This document shows, piece by piece, positions 57,008 to 64,000 of a stretch of DNA of 64,000 bases. Position 1 is the first letter of the stretch, and each line of letters opens with the position of its first letter. The notes under the pieces were generated by a model. It made no database searches and was not told the origin of the DNA. It worked only from the letters and a program-made list of their open reading frames with translations. Made by a program: the position numbers and the translations under genes. The stretch is taken from contig NZ_CP016210.1 in assembly GCF_001682385.1 (NCBI RefSeq), positions 3,844,001 through 3,908,000 of the forward strand. The letters are read 5' to 3'. The stretch comes from Azoarcus olearius (GTDB taxonomy: Bacteria; Pseudomonadota; Gammaproteobacteria; Burkholderiales; Rhodocyclaceae).

Positions 57008-58341
57008 AGGCGTCTCATCGGCCTCACAACGCAGGCAAATGGGGCCTGCGCGCGGTCTTGCTCGCATGGCTGGCAGCGCTCGGCGCCGGGTGCGCGGGCT
57101 TGCCCGATCCCGCCGCTGCACGGAAACCCGCAGAAGAACACCGGCACTTCGCTGCCCAGGTGGTCGGTTTGCAATGGCTTAACCCACTGGCGTGGATGGA
57201 CTACCCGACGGAGTGGAACACGCTCTGGACCCTCGGCCTTGCCAAGCCCAATAAGGACGACGCTCAGGTCCGGAAGAACCCGGAGTTGTACTCGCAGGTA
57301 CTGCCCGTCGCAGGAATTGCGTTTAACCTCTCCGGCAACCAGACGCTCACCGGCTACTACGAGGTCTATGTCATAGACCTGTTTGGCAAGCTCTGGGAGC
57401 GCTACTTCATGAACAAGCACTACTTCTACTCGGTGGCGCGGGGGCGCAGCCCCCGCCGCGAAGTGGGTGCCATCCGGGTCGAAACGGCGTTACCCAGTCG
57501 TCTGGATACCGCCGAAAGCGTGCGCTTCATGCAGGCCGAGATCACATCGGCCTTCGGCACCAATGACCCCAAGTACTCGAGCACCAAACTCCCGCCCGAC
57601 GTCCGCCCGCACGTGGGTGGCCCCGCCGCCGGCTTCCGCTCGCTCGACGCCGCCCTGGATTACCTCGAAACCCATCCCGACAAGACCGTCTGGGTCGCCG
57701 CCTTCGATGCCCCCAGCTTTCCAAAGTACAAGCAGTTGGACGAAACTGGTGCGCTGCTGATTCTCGCCCATCCGGACTACCCCGCCGGACGCGAACCGCT
57801 TGCCTGGCTCCATCGCCCGCAACGCACCGAAATCGAGGACGGCAAAGCAGTGTCAGCATGGAAGACCGGATTCGCGGATGCGGCCGCCCGCGGGCGGATT
57901 GAGCCGGCCCAGATCGGCTACGTGATCCACGACGCCGGCAGCGGCGACGATGCCGCTGCACGGCGCCTCGGGCCGCTGGCCCAGGCAATGACGGAGACCT
58001 TCCCCGAGCGCGACATCGCCGCTCACAGCTTCAACACCGCCGCGCTGCTCGGCGATCTCAACGCCGGCACCGCCGCCACCAACCTCGTGCTCGCCATCGC
58101 CTACGCTCACCACCGCAACACCCCGGTCGTCGTCGCCGGCACCCGCGAAACCCTTAACGGAGAACGGGACGGCGACGCCCCCGCGGTCACGACGGTCCTG
58201 GTGCGCCCCCCCGCCCATCCCACGCCGTTCGATCCGGAGCGCAAGTGGTTCCGTGCCTCTGGACACGGCAACGCCTACCTGCCCTGGTGGGGACGCCGTC
58301 ATGGGGTGGAGCCACCCAACCTGCAGGGGTGGTCGGATTAA
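57004..58341 (+). CDS. Tla3-type (DUF2875) protein, copy 3, putative lipoprotein
   Basis: A 445-residue third copy that begins at TTG 57004 in the stop of copy 2, with exactly the same TTGA junction (1334 bases downstream of the previous one). Its leader and first 60 residues are those of copy 2 (KWGLRAVLLAWLAALGAGC), while residues about 160-210 match copy 1 (REVGAIRVETALPSRLDTAE). It has its own changes, such as FPKYKQLDETGA instead of FPLDEQLDETGA and YPAGREPLAWL instead of YATGREPLAWL. It is the last gene of the island. Whether this copy is an adaptor, an immunity protein or redundant is unknown. Confidence 0.8.
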   Translation: MKASHRPHNAGKWGLRAVLLAWLAALGAGCAGLPDPAAARKPAEEHRHFAAQVVGLQWLNPLAWMDYPTEWNTLWTLGLAKPNKDDAQVRKNPELYSQVLPVAGIAFNLSGNQTLTGYYEVYVIDLFGKLWERYFMNKHYFYSVARGRSPRREVGAIRVETALPSRLDTAESVRFMQAEITSAFGTNDPKYSSTKLPPDVRPHVGGPAAGFRSLDAALDYLETHPDKTVWVAAFDAPSFPKYKQLDETGALLILAHPDYPAGREPLAWLHRPQRTEIEDGKAVSAWKTGFADAAARGRIEPAQIGYVIHDAGSGDDAAARRLGPLAQAMTETFPERDIAAHSFNTAALLGDLNAGTAATNLVLAIAYAHHRNTPVVVAGTRETLNGERDGDAPAVTTVLVRPPAHPTPFDPERKWFRASGHGNAYLPWWGRRHGVEPPNLQGWSD

Positions 58342-58472
58342 AGCGCAGGGATGCGGTACGGCGACCACCCCGCGGCAGAGGAACAGCGCGCCGAACGGCG
58401 CCTTGTGACAGGGACGCCCACGCTTCGCCGCGACGGGGCGGTGCGGTTACACGCGTGGGCCGGCGGAAAGAT

Positions 58473-59948
58473 TCAGGCGTTCGCTGTGTTGCGGTGTTTT
58501 TCCTTGACCATGCGGTCGAGCAAATCCACCACCTGATCGCTCGCCTTCTCGGCCTGCTGGAAGGCAGCGAAGATGCTGTCCTGCACTTTGGGGCTACCCT
58601 CCCAGCCCTGCGCCATCAACCCCACCGCCTCAGCCACCTTGCGGTGCACCGTGGCATGGGGTTCGGCCAACCGGCGGAATGCGTCCAGCCCGGCAAAGCT
58701 GGCGCTCGCCGGCGAAGTAAGCCAGGCGCCGAAGCGGCATTCGTGTTCGCCCTCGCGCGCGGCCTGGGCTTCGGCCGAGGCAACGCCGAGGTCCAGCGTC
58801 AGGTAGGCGTTCTGCTTGAAGACGAAGTGATCCACCTTGGCCAGCGAGGTGAAGCTGACGTCGTGCACGTAGTCGATCCGCGCCAGCGACTGACGGGCAG
58901 AATCGGCAAACGCGCTGAAAGCGCGCTCCAGTTCGGCCACGCTCGCCAGCGAAGCGGTCGCCATTGTCTTCATCTCGCTGGCGTCCTGCAGCATGTTGCC
59001 GGCCTCCTCGCGCAGCGCACCCATCACGCCGCCGATCTCGGACGACGCGCGGATCGTGTTCTCCGCCAGCTTGCGGACTTCGTCGGCCACCACCGCGAAA
59101 CCGCGGCCGTGCTCACCGGCGCGCGCGGCCTCGATCGCGGCATTCAGCGCCAGCAGGTTGGTCTGGTCGGCGATGCTCTTGATCAGCTCGACCGAATGGG
59201 TGATCTCGCCGCTCTTGGCGTTGAGTGCCTCGATCTCGCCCGACACCCGCTCCACCTTGTGCGCGATGCTGCCCAGATCCTGCGCCACCTGATGCATGGA
59301 TTCGCGGCTGGAGTCGGCCTCGTTGGCGGTCTGCGCGGCCAGCCGCTCCAGTTCCTCGGTGGCGGCGACGACGTTGATCATGTCCTGCTGGTTGGTGCGC
59401 ATGTTCTGCAGCAGCGTCACCGAGTTGAGCTGGCCGGTGCGGGACAGCAATGCATTGCGGCGATCCTCGCGCCAGGTGTGGGCCATGGATTCGAACGACT
59501 GGTTCGCGCCCTCCAGCGCCACCCGGAACACGCCATGCAGGCCCACCGGCTGGGCGCGGCGGAAGAACTTGCCCTCGCCGGCATAGGCCAGCGCGGTGCG
59601 TTGCTCGCGGAAGCAGGTTTCGAGCTGGTCGAGCATGTCATTGACGTCCCAGCACACCTGGCCGAGTTCATCGACGCGGTCGATGCCGGTGATGCGGTCG
59701 CCCACGTGGCCGGCGGCGATCAGCCGGGCGACACGCGAAATCTCGTTGAGCGGACGCAGCGTGGTTTCAACGTGCCGCATGTAGAGATGGCTGGTGCCGA
59801 AGCCCACGCCGAGCAGCAGCCCCACCCACACCAGATCGCGGATCTGCCAGCCGTACAGTGCCAGGGTGGTGATCCCGCCGACCAGCAGCAGCACGTTGAG
59901 CAGCAGGATCTGGTTGCGCGCCTTAGAAAGAAAGGACGAATTCTTCAT
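58473..59948 (-). CDS. Methyl-accepting chemoreceptor with C-terminal CZB zinc-binding domain
   Basis: A 491-residue membrane chemoreceptor. Two adjacent membrane segments (about residues 12-32 and 38-58; [20 protein letters not shown] and [19 protein letters not shown]) leave no periplasmic sensor. A HAMP-like region follows, then the signalling domain with tip [20 protein letters not shown]. The last 120 residues resemble the CZB (zinc-binding) domain: [23 protein letters not shown] and [14 protein letters not shown] supply the usual 3 His / 1 Cys ligands. It overlaps the upstream PAS gene by 26 bases, which suggests the two form a two-part Aer-like energy or redox sensor. Confidence 0.88.
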   Translation of the reverse strand: MKNSSFLSKARNQILLLNVLLLVGGITTLALYGWQIRDLVWVGLLLGVGFGTSHLYMRHVETTLRPLNEISRVARLIAAGHVGDRITGIDRVDELGQVCWDVNDMLDQLETCFREQRTALAYAGEGKFFRRAQPVGLHGVFRVALEGANQSFESMAHTWREDRRNALLSRTGQLNSVTLLQNMRTNQQDMINVVAATEELERLAAQTANEADSSRESMHQVAQDLGSIAHKVERVSGEIEALNAKSGEITHSVELIKSIADQTNLLALNAAIEAARAGEHGRGFAVVADEVRKLAENTIRASSEIGGVMGALREEAGNMLQDASEMKTMATASLASVAELERAFSAFADSARQSLARIDYVHDVSFTSLAKVDHFVFKQNAYLTLDLGVASAEAQAAREGEHECRFGAWLTSPASASFAGLDAFRRLAEPHATVHRKVAEAVGLMAQGWEGSPKVQDSIFAAFQQAEKASDQVVDLLDRMVKEKHRNTANA

Positions 59949-60444
59949 AGCTCGTGCCCTTGCTGTTCAACACACTGGTCAGCAGCGCCAGCGACGCATC
60001 CACCGCGTCGCGGGCACCGGCCCGTTGCTCCGCCGCGAGCATTTCGCGGTACACGTCGCTGAATACCTTCACCGCGTCGGCAGGGGGTTTGCGCCGCACC
60101 GAGAAGTACCCTTCGACGCGCCCGTTCTGGTCATAGGACGGGGTGACGTTGGCAAACACCCAGTAGTGGCCGCCATCGCGCGACATGTTCTTCACGTAGG
60201 CAAAGCACTCGCGCTCCGCCTGCAGGCAATCCCACAGGTACTTGAACACGCCGCGCGGCATGTCCGGGTGGCGGATGATGTTGTGCGGCGCCCCCAGCAG
60301 CTCGTGCTCCGTGTAGCCGGAGAACTCGATGAAGATCCGGTTGCAGTAGGTGATGCGGCCCTTCAGGTCGGTCTTGGAGACGATGAAATCGCTCTCCCGC
60401 ATCAGTCGTTCGACACCTGTCGGTGTCACCTTGTACTTCGCCAC
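59923..60444 (-). CDS. PAS-domain protein, Aer-like sensor half
   Basis: A 173-residue cytoplasmic protein with one Aer-type PAS domain (residues about 15-125): [38 protein letters not shown] and [11 protein letters not shown] match the FAD-binding PAS of the aerotaxis receptor Aer. A helical tail follows. It lacks HAMP and signalling domains; these are in the next gene, which it overlaps. The split of Aer into a PAS protein and a separate receptor is known in other proteobacteria (Aer2-like pairs). FAD binding is inferred from motif only. Confidence 0.88.
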   Translation of the reverse strand: MAKYKVTPTGVERLMRESDFIVSKTDLKGRITYCNRIFIEFSGYTEHELLGAPHNIIRHPDMPRGVFKYLWDCLQAERECFAYVKNMSRDGGHYWVFANVTPSYDQNGRVEGYFSVRRKPPADAVKVFSDVYREMLAAEQRAGARDAVDASLALLTSVLNSKGTSYEEFVLSF

Positions 60445-60492
60445 GCTGTTCTCCTCACCCTGTTCCCTTTGCGGGAATTCTCGGCACTGTTT

Positions 60493-61656
60493 TCAGGAAC
60501 TTGAGCCGTCCTTCTCGCGCCGCGCGCTGCCGGCCACCATGCGGTACTCGTACAGGCGGCATTCCAGCGCGCCATTGAACAGCGGCGTGCGCCGGCTTGC
60601 CTTGAGCCCGATCAGCTTCGGCAGCGCCACGTCCGCGCTGAAGAAGTGGCAGCGCCAGCCGGCCCAGTTGCGCTTGAGGGCGTCGCCCAGCCGCGGATAA
60701 AGCGCCGCCAGCTCCTCGGCCTCGCCGATCCGCACCCCGTACGGCGGGTTGGTGACCATGACGCCGGCAGCGGCGGGGGCGACGCGTTCGAGCAGGTCGG
60801 CGCGCTCCAGCGTCACGCACTCGGCAAGGCCCGCCGCTTCCAGATTGCTGCGGCTGCGGCGCACCTGGTCGGCAACGATGTCGGAGCCGTACACCGCCAG
60901 CGGCCGCGCGGGCTGACGGCGGTTCTCGGCCGCCTTGCGCAGCGCCGCCCACGCGGCCCGGTCGAGATGCTTGAAGCGCTCGAAGGCGAAGCGCCGGCCC
61001 AGCCCGGGCGCGATGTCCAGCGCCATCTGGGCGGCTTCGAGCAGGAAGGTGCCGCTGCCGCACATCGGATCGGCAAAGGCTTCATCAGGCCGCCAGCCCG
61101 ACAGCAGCAGGATGCCGGCGGCCAGGTTCTCCTTCAGCGGCGCCTCCACCGCGGCCGGCTTGAAACCGCGCTTGTAGAGCGGTTCGCCGGAGGTATCGAT
61201 GTAGAGCGTGGCGGTGTCGGCGGTCAGGAAGGCATGGATGCGCACCGCGGGATTGGCGGTATCCACGCTCGGCCGCTTGCCGGCCACGGTGCGGAAGTGG
61301 TCGCACACCGCGTCCTTGATCCGCAGCGTGATGAACTCCAGGCTTTTCAGCGGCGACTTCTGCGCGGTGACGAACACCCGGATGGTGTCGTCGGGCGTAA
61401 ACCACTTCGCCCAGGTGACGCTGTAGGCCAGCTTGTAGATATCCACCTCGGCGCGATAGCGGCCGCTGCCCACCCGCCACAGCACCCGCGTCGCCAGCCG
61501 GCTTTCGAGATTGGCGCGGTAGCAGGCCTGCCAGTCGCCCGACCAGCTGACGCCGCCGTGGACGGCCTCGGCCGTGGCCGCGCCGAGTGCGCGCAACTCG
61601 TCGGCCAGCAACGCTTCGAGACCGCGCGGACAGGGGGAAAAAAACGTTTCGGCCAT
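60493..61656 (-). CDS. THUMP-domain class I RNA methyltransferase, RlmL N-terminal-type
   Basis: A 387-residue enzyme of the RlmL/YcbY family (N2-guanine of 23S rRNA G2445). It has an N-terminal ferredoxin-like and THUMP region to about residue 165 (FFSPCPRGLEALLADEL; LYIDTSGEPLYKRGFK) and a Rossmann methyltransferase with DPMCGSGT (196-203) and the base-flipping NPPY motif (VTNPPYGVRIGE, 303-306). It lacks the second RlmK-like (m7G2069) domain fused in E. coli RlmL. ATG 61656 is preceded by GGAG. It is a single gene between the PAS protein and the formate dehydrogenase genes. Confidence 0.88.
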   Translation of the reverse strand: MAETFFSPCPRGLEALLADELRALGAATAEAVHGGVSWSGDWQACYRANLESRLATRVLWRVGSGRYRAEVDIYKLAYSVTWAKWFTPDDTIRVFVTAQKSPLKSLEFITLRIKDAVCDHFRTVAGKRPSVDTANPAVRIHAFLTADTATLYIDTSGEPLYKRGFKPAAVEAPLKENLAAGILLLSGWRPDEAFADPMCGSGTFLLEAAQMALDIAPGLGRRFAFERFKHLDRAAWAALRKAAENRRQPARPLAVYGSDIVADQVRRSRSNLEAAGLAECVTLERADLLERVAPAAAGVMVTNPPYGVRIGEAEELAALYPRLGDALKRNWAGWRCHFFSADVALPKLIGLKASRRTPLFNGALECRLYEYRMVAGSARREKDGSSS

Positions 61657-61820
61657 AGGAGACTCCGCAGACAACCGGATTGGGCGCGGTCTCCTCGCGG
61701 AAGACGGCGACACGGGGCGCCACCGCGGCGCAGCGCCGGGAGCGGGGCGAAAAACGGCGCATTGTACTGTGCCGGCCGCACCCGCCCTATCCCGTAAACG
61801 CAGTCCGGCAGGCGGCGATG

Positions 61821-61853
61821 AAAAAGCCCCGCGCGGCGGGAGCCGGGCGGGGC
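61821..61853 (-). terminator. Rho-independent terminator after the formate dehydrogenase genes
   Basis: Minus strand: GCCCCGC and GCGGGGC pair over a 19-base loop and are followed by five T. It lies about 60 bases after the stop of the 70-residue protein gene and closes the fdh transcript ahead of the rRNA methyltransferase gene. Confidence 0.65.
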
Positions 61854-61909
61854 GGGCGGGAGATCCGGGCCGGGGAGGGAGTGAGGGGTGGTCCGGACCC
61901 CGGCAAAAA

Positions 61910-62122
61910 CTACTTGTGTGCCTTCGCCTTCCAGGCGGCGGCGACACGGTCCTGTGCGGCGGCGAGCTGCTCGGCGGCCACCTTGGCGGCCTCGTCGGCC
62001 TTCAGCTTGGCCTCGGCCGCCTTGACCTTGGCCTCTTCGGATGGCTCCGGCAGCTTGGCTTGCGCGCCGAGGGCCAGACCCAGGGCCAGCGCCGCCAGGC
62101 CGGCGCGAACGATGGATTTCAT
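61910..62122 (-). CDS. Small exported Ala/Lys-rich protein of the fdh operon
   Basis: A 70-residue protein with a signal peptide (MKSIVRAGLAALALGLALGA, cleavage near AQA-K) and a mature helical, Ala/Lys/Glu-rich region of about 48 residues with heptad-like spacing, suggesting a short coiled coil. It has no family that I recognise. ATG 62122 overlaps the cytochrome b stop codon as ATGA, so it is translationally coupled to the formate dehydrogenase operon and is its last gene. A periplasmic role in assembly or stability of the enzyme is a guess. Confidence 0.7.
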   Translation of the reverse strand: MKSIVRAGLAALALGLALGAQAKLPEPSEEAKVKAAEAKLKADEAAKVAAEQLAAAQDRVAAAWKAKAHK

Positions 62123-63159
62123 ACACGTGCTCCTGAAACGGAATCCTGCGGATGACCGGACTTGCCGGCCTTGACGTCGTCGTACCAGTACTCGTGGTGC
62201 TCCCGGGCCCAGGTCTCGTCCACATAGCCGGTCTTCATCGACTGGTAGGCGCCTTCCACGCCGATCGTGCCCATGTAGATGTGGCCGAACGAGGCAGCCA
62301 GCAGCACCAGCGCGCCGATCGCGTGCACCAGGTTGGCGATGTGCATGTCGGAGCGCGTCCACCCCAGGTTGGGGAAGTCCATGAACAGGCCGGAGATGGT
62401 CACGGTGAGGCCGAGGAAGGTGACGCCGAACCAGAACCAGGTCTTCTCGCCGAAGTTGAAGCGGCTCGAAGGCACATGGTCGCCACCCAGCAGGCCGCCC
62501 GCCTTGCGGATCCAGATCGCGTCGCAGGCCTGCCACACGTTGTCGCGCAGGAAGGTGCCGATCATGATCAGCACGAACACGCCGAACACCGGGCCCACGT
62601 AGTTGTGCACCAGCTTGCCCAGCGTCAGCACCCACGACAGGAACGCGTGGCCGAACACCGGCGCCAGCACGTACTTGCCGAACAGGATCGCAACGCCGGT
62701 CAGAGCCAGCAGCACGAAGGTGATGGCCGTGCCCCAGTGCGCGAAGCGTTCGAAGCCGGAGAAGCGCTTCATCAGCCGCCCGGTGGGCTTGTCGTGCAGC
62801 CGCATCGTGCCCTTCAGCTTCCAGAACAGCAGGATGGCGGTGGGCACCAGCAGCAGCGCCCAGCCGCCGATCTGGGTCACCGGCCCGTTACGCAGCGCGC
62901 GCCAGGTATTGCCTTCGCTCTGGATCAGCACGCCCGCTTCCGGCCCGCGCGCCAGCGTGAAGTGCGACTCGCCGGAGCGCACCTCGCGCCACACCGGGGC
63001 GTTGTTGAGCGGCTGCGCCTGTTGCTGCTGAACCTGGGCGGCCGCGTCGGCGGGGACTTCGACCGCGTGCGCGGGCACCAGCCCCACCAGCAAGGCGGCC
63101 AGCCAGCACAACGCGGCCAGCGCCAGGACACCGCCGCGACGCACATAGCTCGTCATCAT
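62119..63159 (-). CDS. Formate dehydrogenase gamma subunit (cytochrome b556)
   Basis: A 346-residue membrane subunit that receives electrons from the iron-sulfur subunit and reduces quinone. It has an N-terminal signal/anchor (ALAALCWLAALLVGLVPAHA), a periplasmic stretch and four main membrane helices with candidate haem-ligand histidines (FERFAHWGTAITFVLLA; GKLVHNYVGPVFGVF; MHIANLVHAIGALVLLA; SFGHIYMGTIGVEGAYQSMK). The length and the extra N-terminal periplasmic domain match the FDH-3 type (FdhC/FdoI-like). It lies ten bases after the small lipoprotein gene. Confidence 0.93.
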   Translation of the reverse strand: MMTSYVRRGGVLALAALCWLAALLVGLVPAHAVEVPADAAAQVQQQQAQPLNNAPVWREVRSGESHFTLARGPEAGVLIQSEGNTWRALRNGPVTQIGGWALLLVPTAILLFWKLKGTMRLHDKPTGRLMKRFSGFERFAHWGTAITFVLLALTGVAILFGKYVLAPVFGHAFLSWVLTLGKLVHNYVGPVFGVFVLIMIGTFLRDNVWQACDAIWIRKAGGLLGGDHVPSSRFNFGEKTWFWFGVTFLGLTVTISGLFMDFPNLGWTRSDMHIANLVHAIGALVLLAASFGHIYMGTIGVEGAYQSMKTGYVDETWAREHHEYWYDDVKAGKSGHPQDSVSGARV

Positions 63160-63169
63160 GGCTGTCTCC

Positions 63170-63403
63170 TCACTGGGTGCGGTTGTATTCGTTCAGGTTG
63201 CGGCCGCGGTTCTTCACCGCCTTTTCCCACTCGGCCTTGTCACCCTTGAAGATGGGGTTGTCCCAGGGCTGGGCGTCGGCCTTGCCCTGGTACTTGCCCT
63301 GTTCGTAGGCCACCACCTGCGGGCGTTCGCCGCAGCCTGCCAGCACGACGGCCAGCACCGCGGCACACATTCCGGCGCGGACGGCATTCAGAGGACGCCT
63401 CAT
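63170..63403 (-). CDS. Small lipoprotein between fdh iron-sulfur and cytochrome b genes
   Basis: A 77-residue protein with a lipoprotein signal: basic start MRRPLNAVRAGM, hydrophobic core and lipobox LAGC with the lipidated Cys at residue 24. The mature part has QPWDNPIFKGDKAEWEKAVK, a motif seen in small proteins of formate dehydrogenase operons. ATG 63403 overlaps the stop of the iron-sulfur subunit gene (ATGA). The function is unknown; it may tether or stabilise the enzyme on the periplasmic face. Confidence 0.78.
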   Translation of the reverse strand: MRRPLNAVRAGMCAAVLAVVLAGCGERPQVVAYEQGKYQGKADAQPWDNPIFKGDKAEWEKAVKNRGRNLNEYNRTQ

Positions 63404-63999
63404 TTGCCGTCCCCCTTCTGATCGTTGCCGTAGGCGGTCATCCAGCCCCAGGCTTCCAGGCCCTTGCCACGGCGCACCACGCGGTCGCGGAAGATGTCGG
63501 ACACCACCGCGGAATCGCCGGCGAGCAGGGCCTTGGTCGAGCACATCTCGGCACAGGCCGGCAGCTTGCCTTCGGCGAGCCGGTTGGAGCCGTACTTCTC
63601 GAACTCTTCCTTGGAGCCGGTCTCTTCGGGGCCGCCGGCGCAGAAGGTGCATTTGTCCATCTTGCCGCGCGCGCCGAACGCGGCCGGCCCGTTGGGGAAC
63701 TGCGGCGCGCCGAACGGGCAGGCGAAGAAGCAGTAGCCGCAGCCGATGCACAGGTCCTTGTCGTGCAGCACCACGCCGCCTTCGGCCTTGTAGAAGCAGT
63801 CGGTCGGGCACACCGCCATGCAGGGCGCGTCCGAACAGTGCATGCAGGCCACCGAGATCGAGCGTTCGCCCGGCACGCCGTCGTTGATGGTGACCACGCG
63901 GCGGCGGTTCACGCCCCAGGGCACTTCGTTTTCGTTCTTGCAGGCGGTGACGCAGCCGTTGCACTCGATGCAGCGCTCGGCGTCACACAGGAATTTCAT
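63400..63999 (-). CDS. Formate dehydrogenase iron-sulfur (beta) subunit
   Basis: A 199-residue ferredoxin-type electron-transfer subunit with four Cys clusters: CDAERCIECNGCVTAC, CMHCSDAPCMAVCPTDC, CIGCGYCFFACPFGAP and CTFC. These are expected to bind four [4Fe-4S] centres that pass electrons from the molybdenum/selenium alpha subunit to cytochrome b. It has no C-terminal membrane helix, unlike E. coli FdnH. The apparent start ATG is at the very edge (63997-63999), and many relatives have a few more N-terminal residues, so the start is provisional. The alpha subunit gene should lie just beyond the window. Confidence 0.93.
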   Translation of the reverse strand: MKFLCDAERCIECNGCVTACKNENEVPWGVNRRRVVTINDGVPGERSISVACMHCSDAPCMAVCPTDCFYKAEGGVVLHDKDLCIGCGYCFFACPFGAPQFPNGPAAFGARGKMDKCTFCAGGPEETGSKEEFEKYGSNRLAEGKLPACAEMCSTKALLAGDSAVVSDIFRDRVVRRGKGLEAWGWMTAYGNDQKGDGK

Positions 64000-64000
64000 G

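Larger units (their letters stand above)
54470..58341 (+). repeat. Three tandem direct repeats (about 1.33 kb unit) encoding DUF2875 proteins
   Basis: Three head-to-tail gene copies: the core of copy 1 from about 54470, then copies 2 and 3 with junctions at 55670 and 57004. The last 420 bases or so of each copy are close to identical at base level, and the stop/start junction is conserved. Other segments diverge in a patchwork between copies, which indicates duplication followed by recombination or selection on the middle part. Confidence 0.9.

Overview
The window is a 64 kb stretch of a GC-rich chromosome from an aerobic or facultative betaproteobacterium. The gene content fits the Rhodocyclales (Azoarcus / Aromatoleum / Thauera type). 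Supporting signs are the tRNA-Tyr-Gly-Thr-tuf-tRNA-Trp-secE-nusG-rplKA order, a rubredoxin-pilGHIJ-chpA block next to thiD-thiE-hemL, a PhaM-like PHA granule protein, an aromatic/acyl-CoA import and activation cluster, and a PEP-CTERM protein. The genus is an inference. No rRNA, CRISPR array, insertion sequence or prophage was seen.

Layout. 1-3.7 kb (minus): translation and transcription block from a consensus sigma-70 promoter through four tRNAs, tuf, secE, nusG, rplK and the start of rplA. 3.8-10.6 kb (plus): FAD-linked oxidase, fused indolepyruvate:ferredoxin oxidoreductase, a membrane-anchored methyltransferase and a solitary ParA-like ATPase. 10.7-14.9 kb: a LuxR-type response regulator divergent from a periplasmic binding protein plus hybrid histidine kinase pair, then a PhaM-like gene. 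14.9-24.9 kb (minus): an acyl-CoA synthetase, a complete branched-chain-amino-acid-type ABC transporter (livGHMKF order) and a phenylacetate-CoA-ligase-like enzyme closed by a strong terminator, followed by a CoA-transferase. 25.3-29.2 kb: a PEP-CTERM protein, hemL, thiE, thiD and rubredoxin. 29.3-38.9 kb (plus): the Pil-Chp chemosensory system (pilG, pilH, pilI, pilJ and a 2028-residue ChpA/PilL). 38.9-49.3 kb: photolyase, yqgE-ruvX-pyrR-pyrB and a pseudo-dihydroorotase, yggU-yggT-proC-yggS, and the pilus retraction ATPases pilT-pilU with a terminator.

49.4-58.3 kb (plus) is the accessory part: an orphan type VI secretion island of vgrG, a Tle3-like phospholipase effector and three tandem, mosaic copies of a Tla3-type (DUF2875) protein. 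The copies are joined by 4-base stop/start overlaps with TTG starts. No obvious separate immunity gene and no T6SS core genes are present. This is the most unusual feature of the window. 58.5-61.7 kb (minus): a split aerotaxis-like pair (separate PAS protein and a chemoreceptor ending in a CZB zinc-binding domain) and an RlmL-like rRNA methyltransferase. 61.8-64 kb (minus): the iron-sulfur and cytochrome b subunits of a formate dehydrogenase with two tiny exported proteins, running off the right edge.

Functionally, about a fifth of the window serves type IV pilus motility and its control (Pil-Chp plus PilTU). A second block imports and activates acyl or aromatic acids, and the T6SS island arms the cell against competitors. 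Gene starts were chosen from ribosome-binding sites and family alignment from memory. No database search was run.
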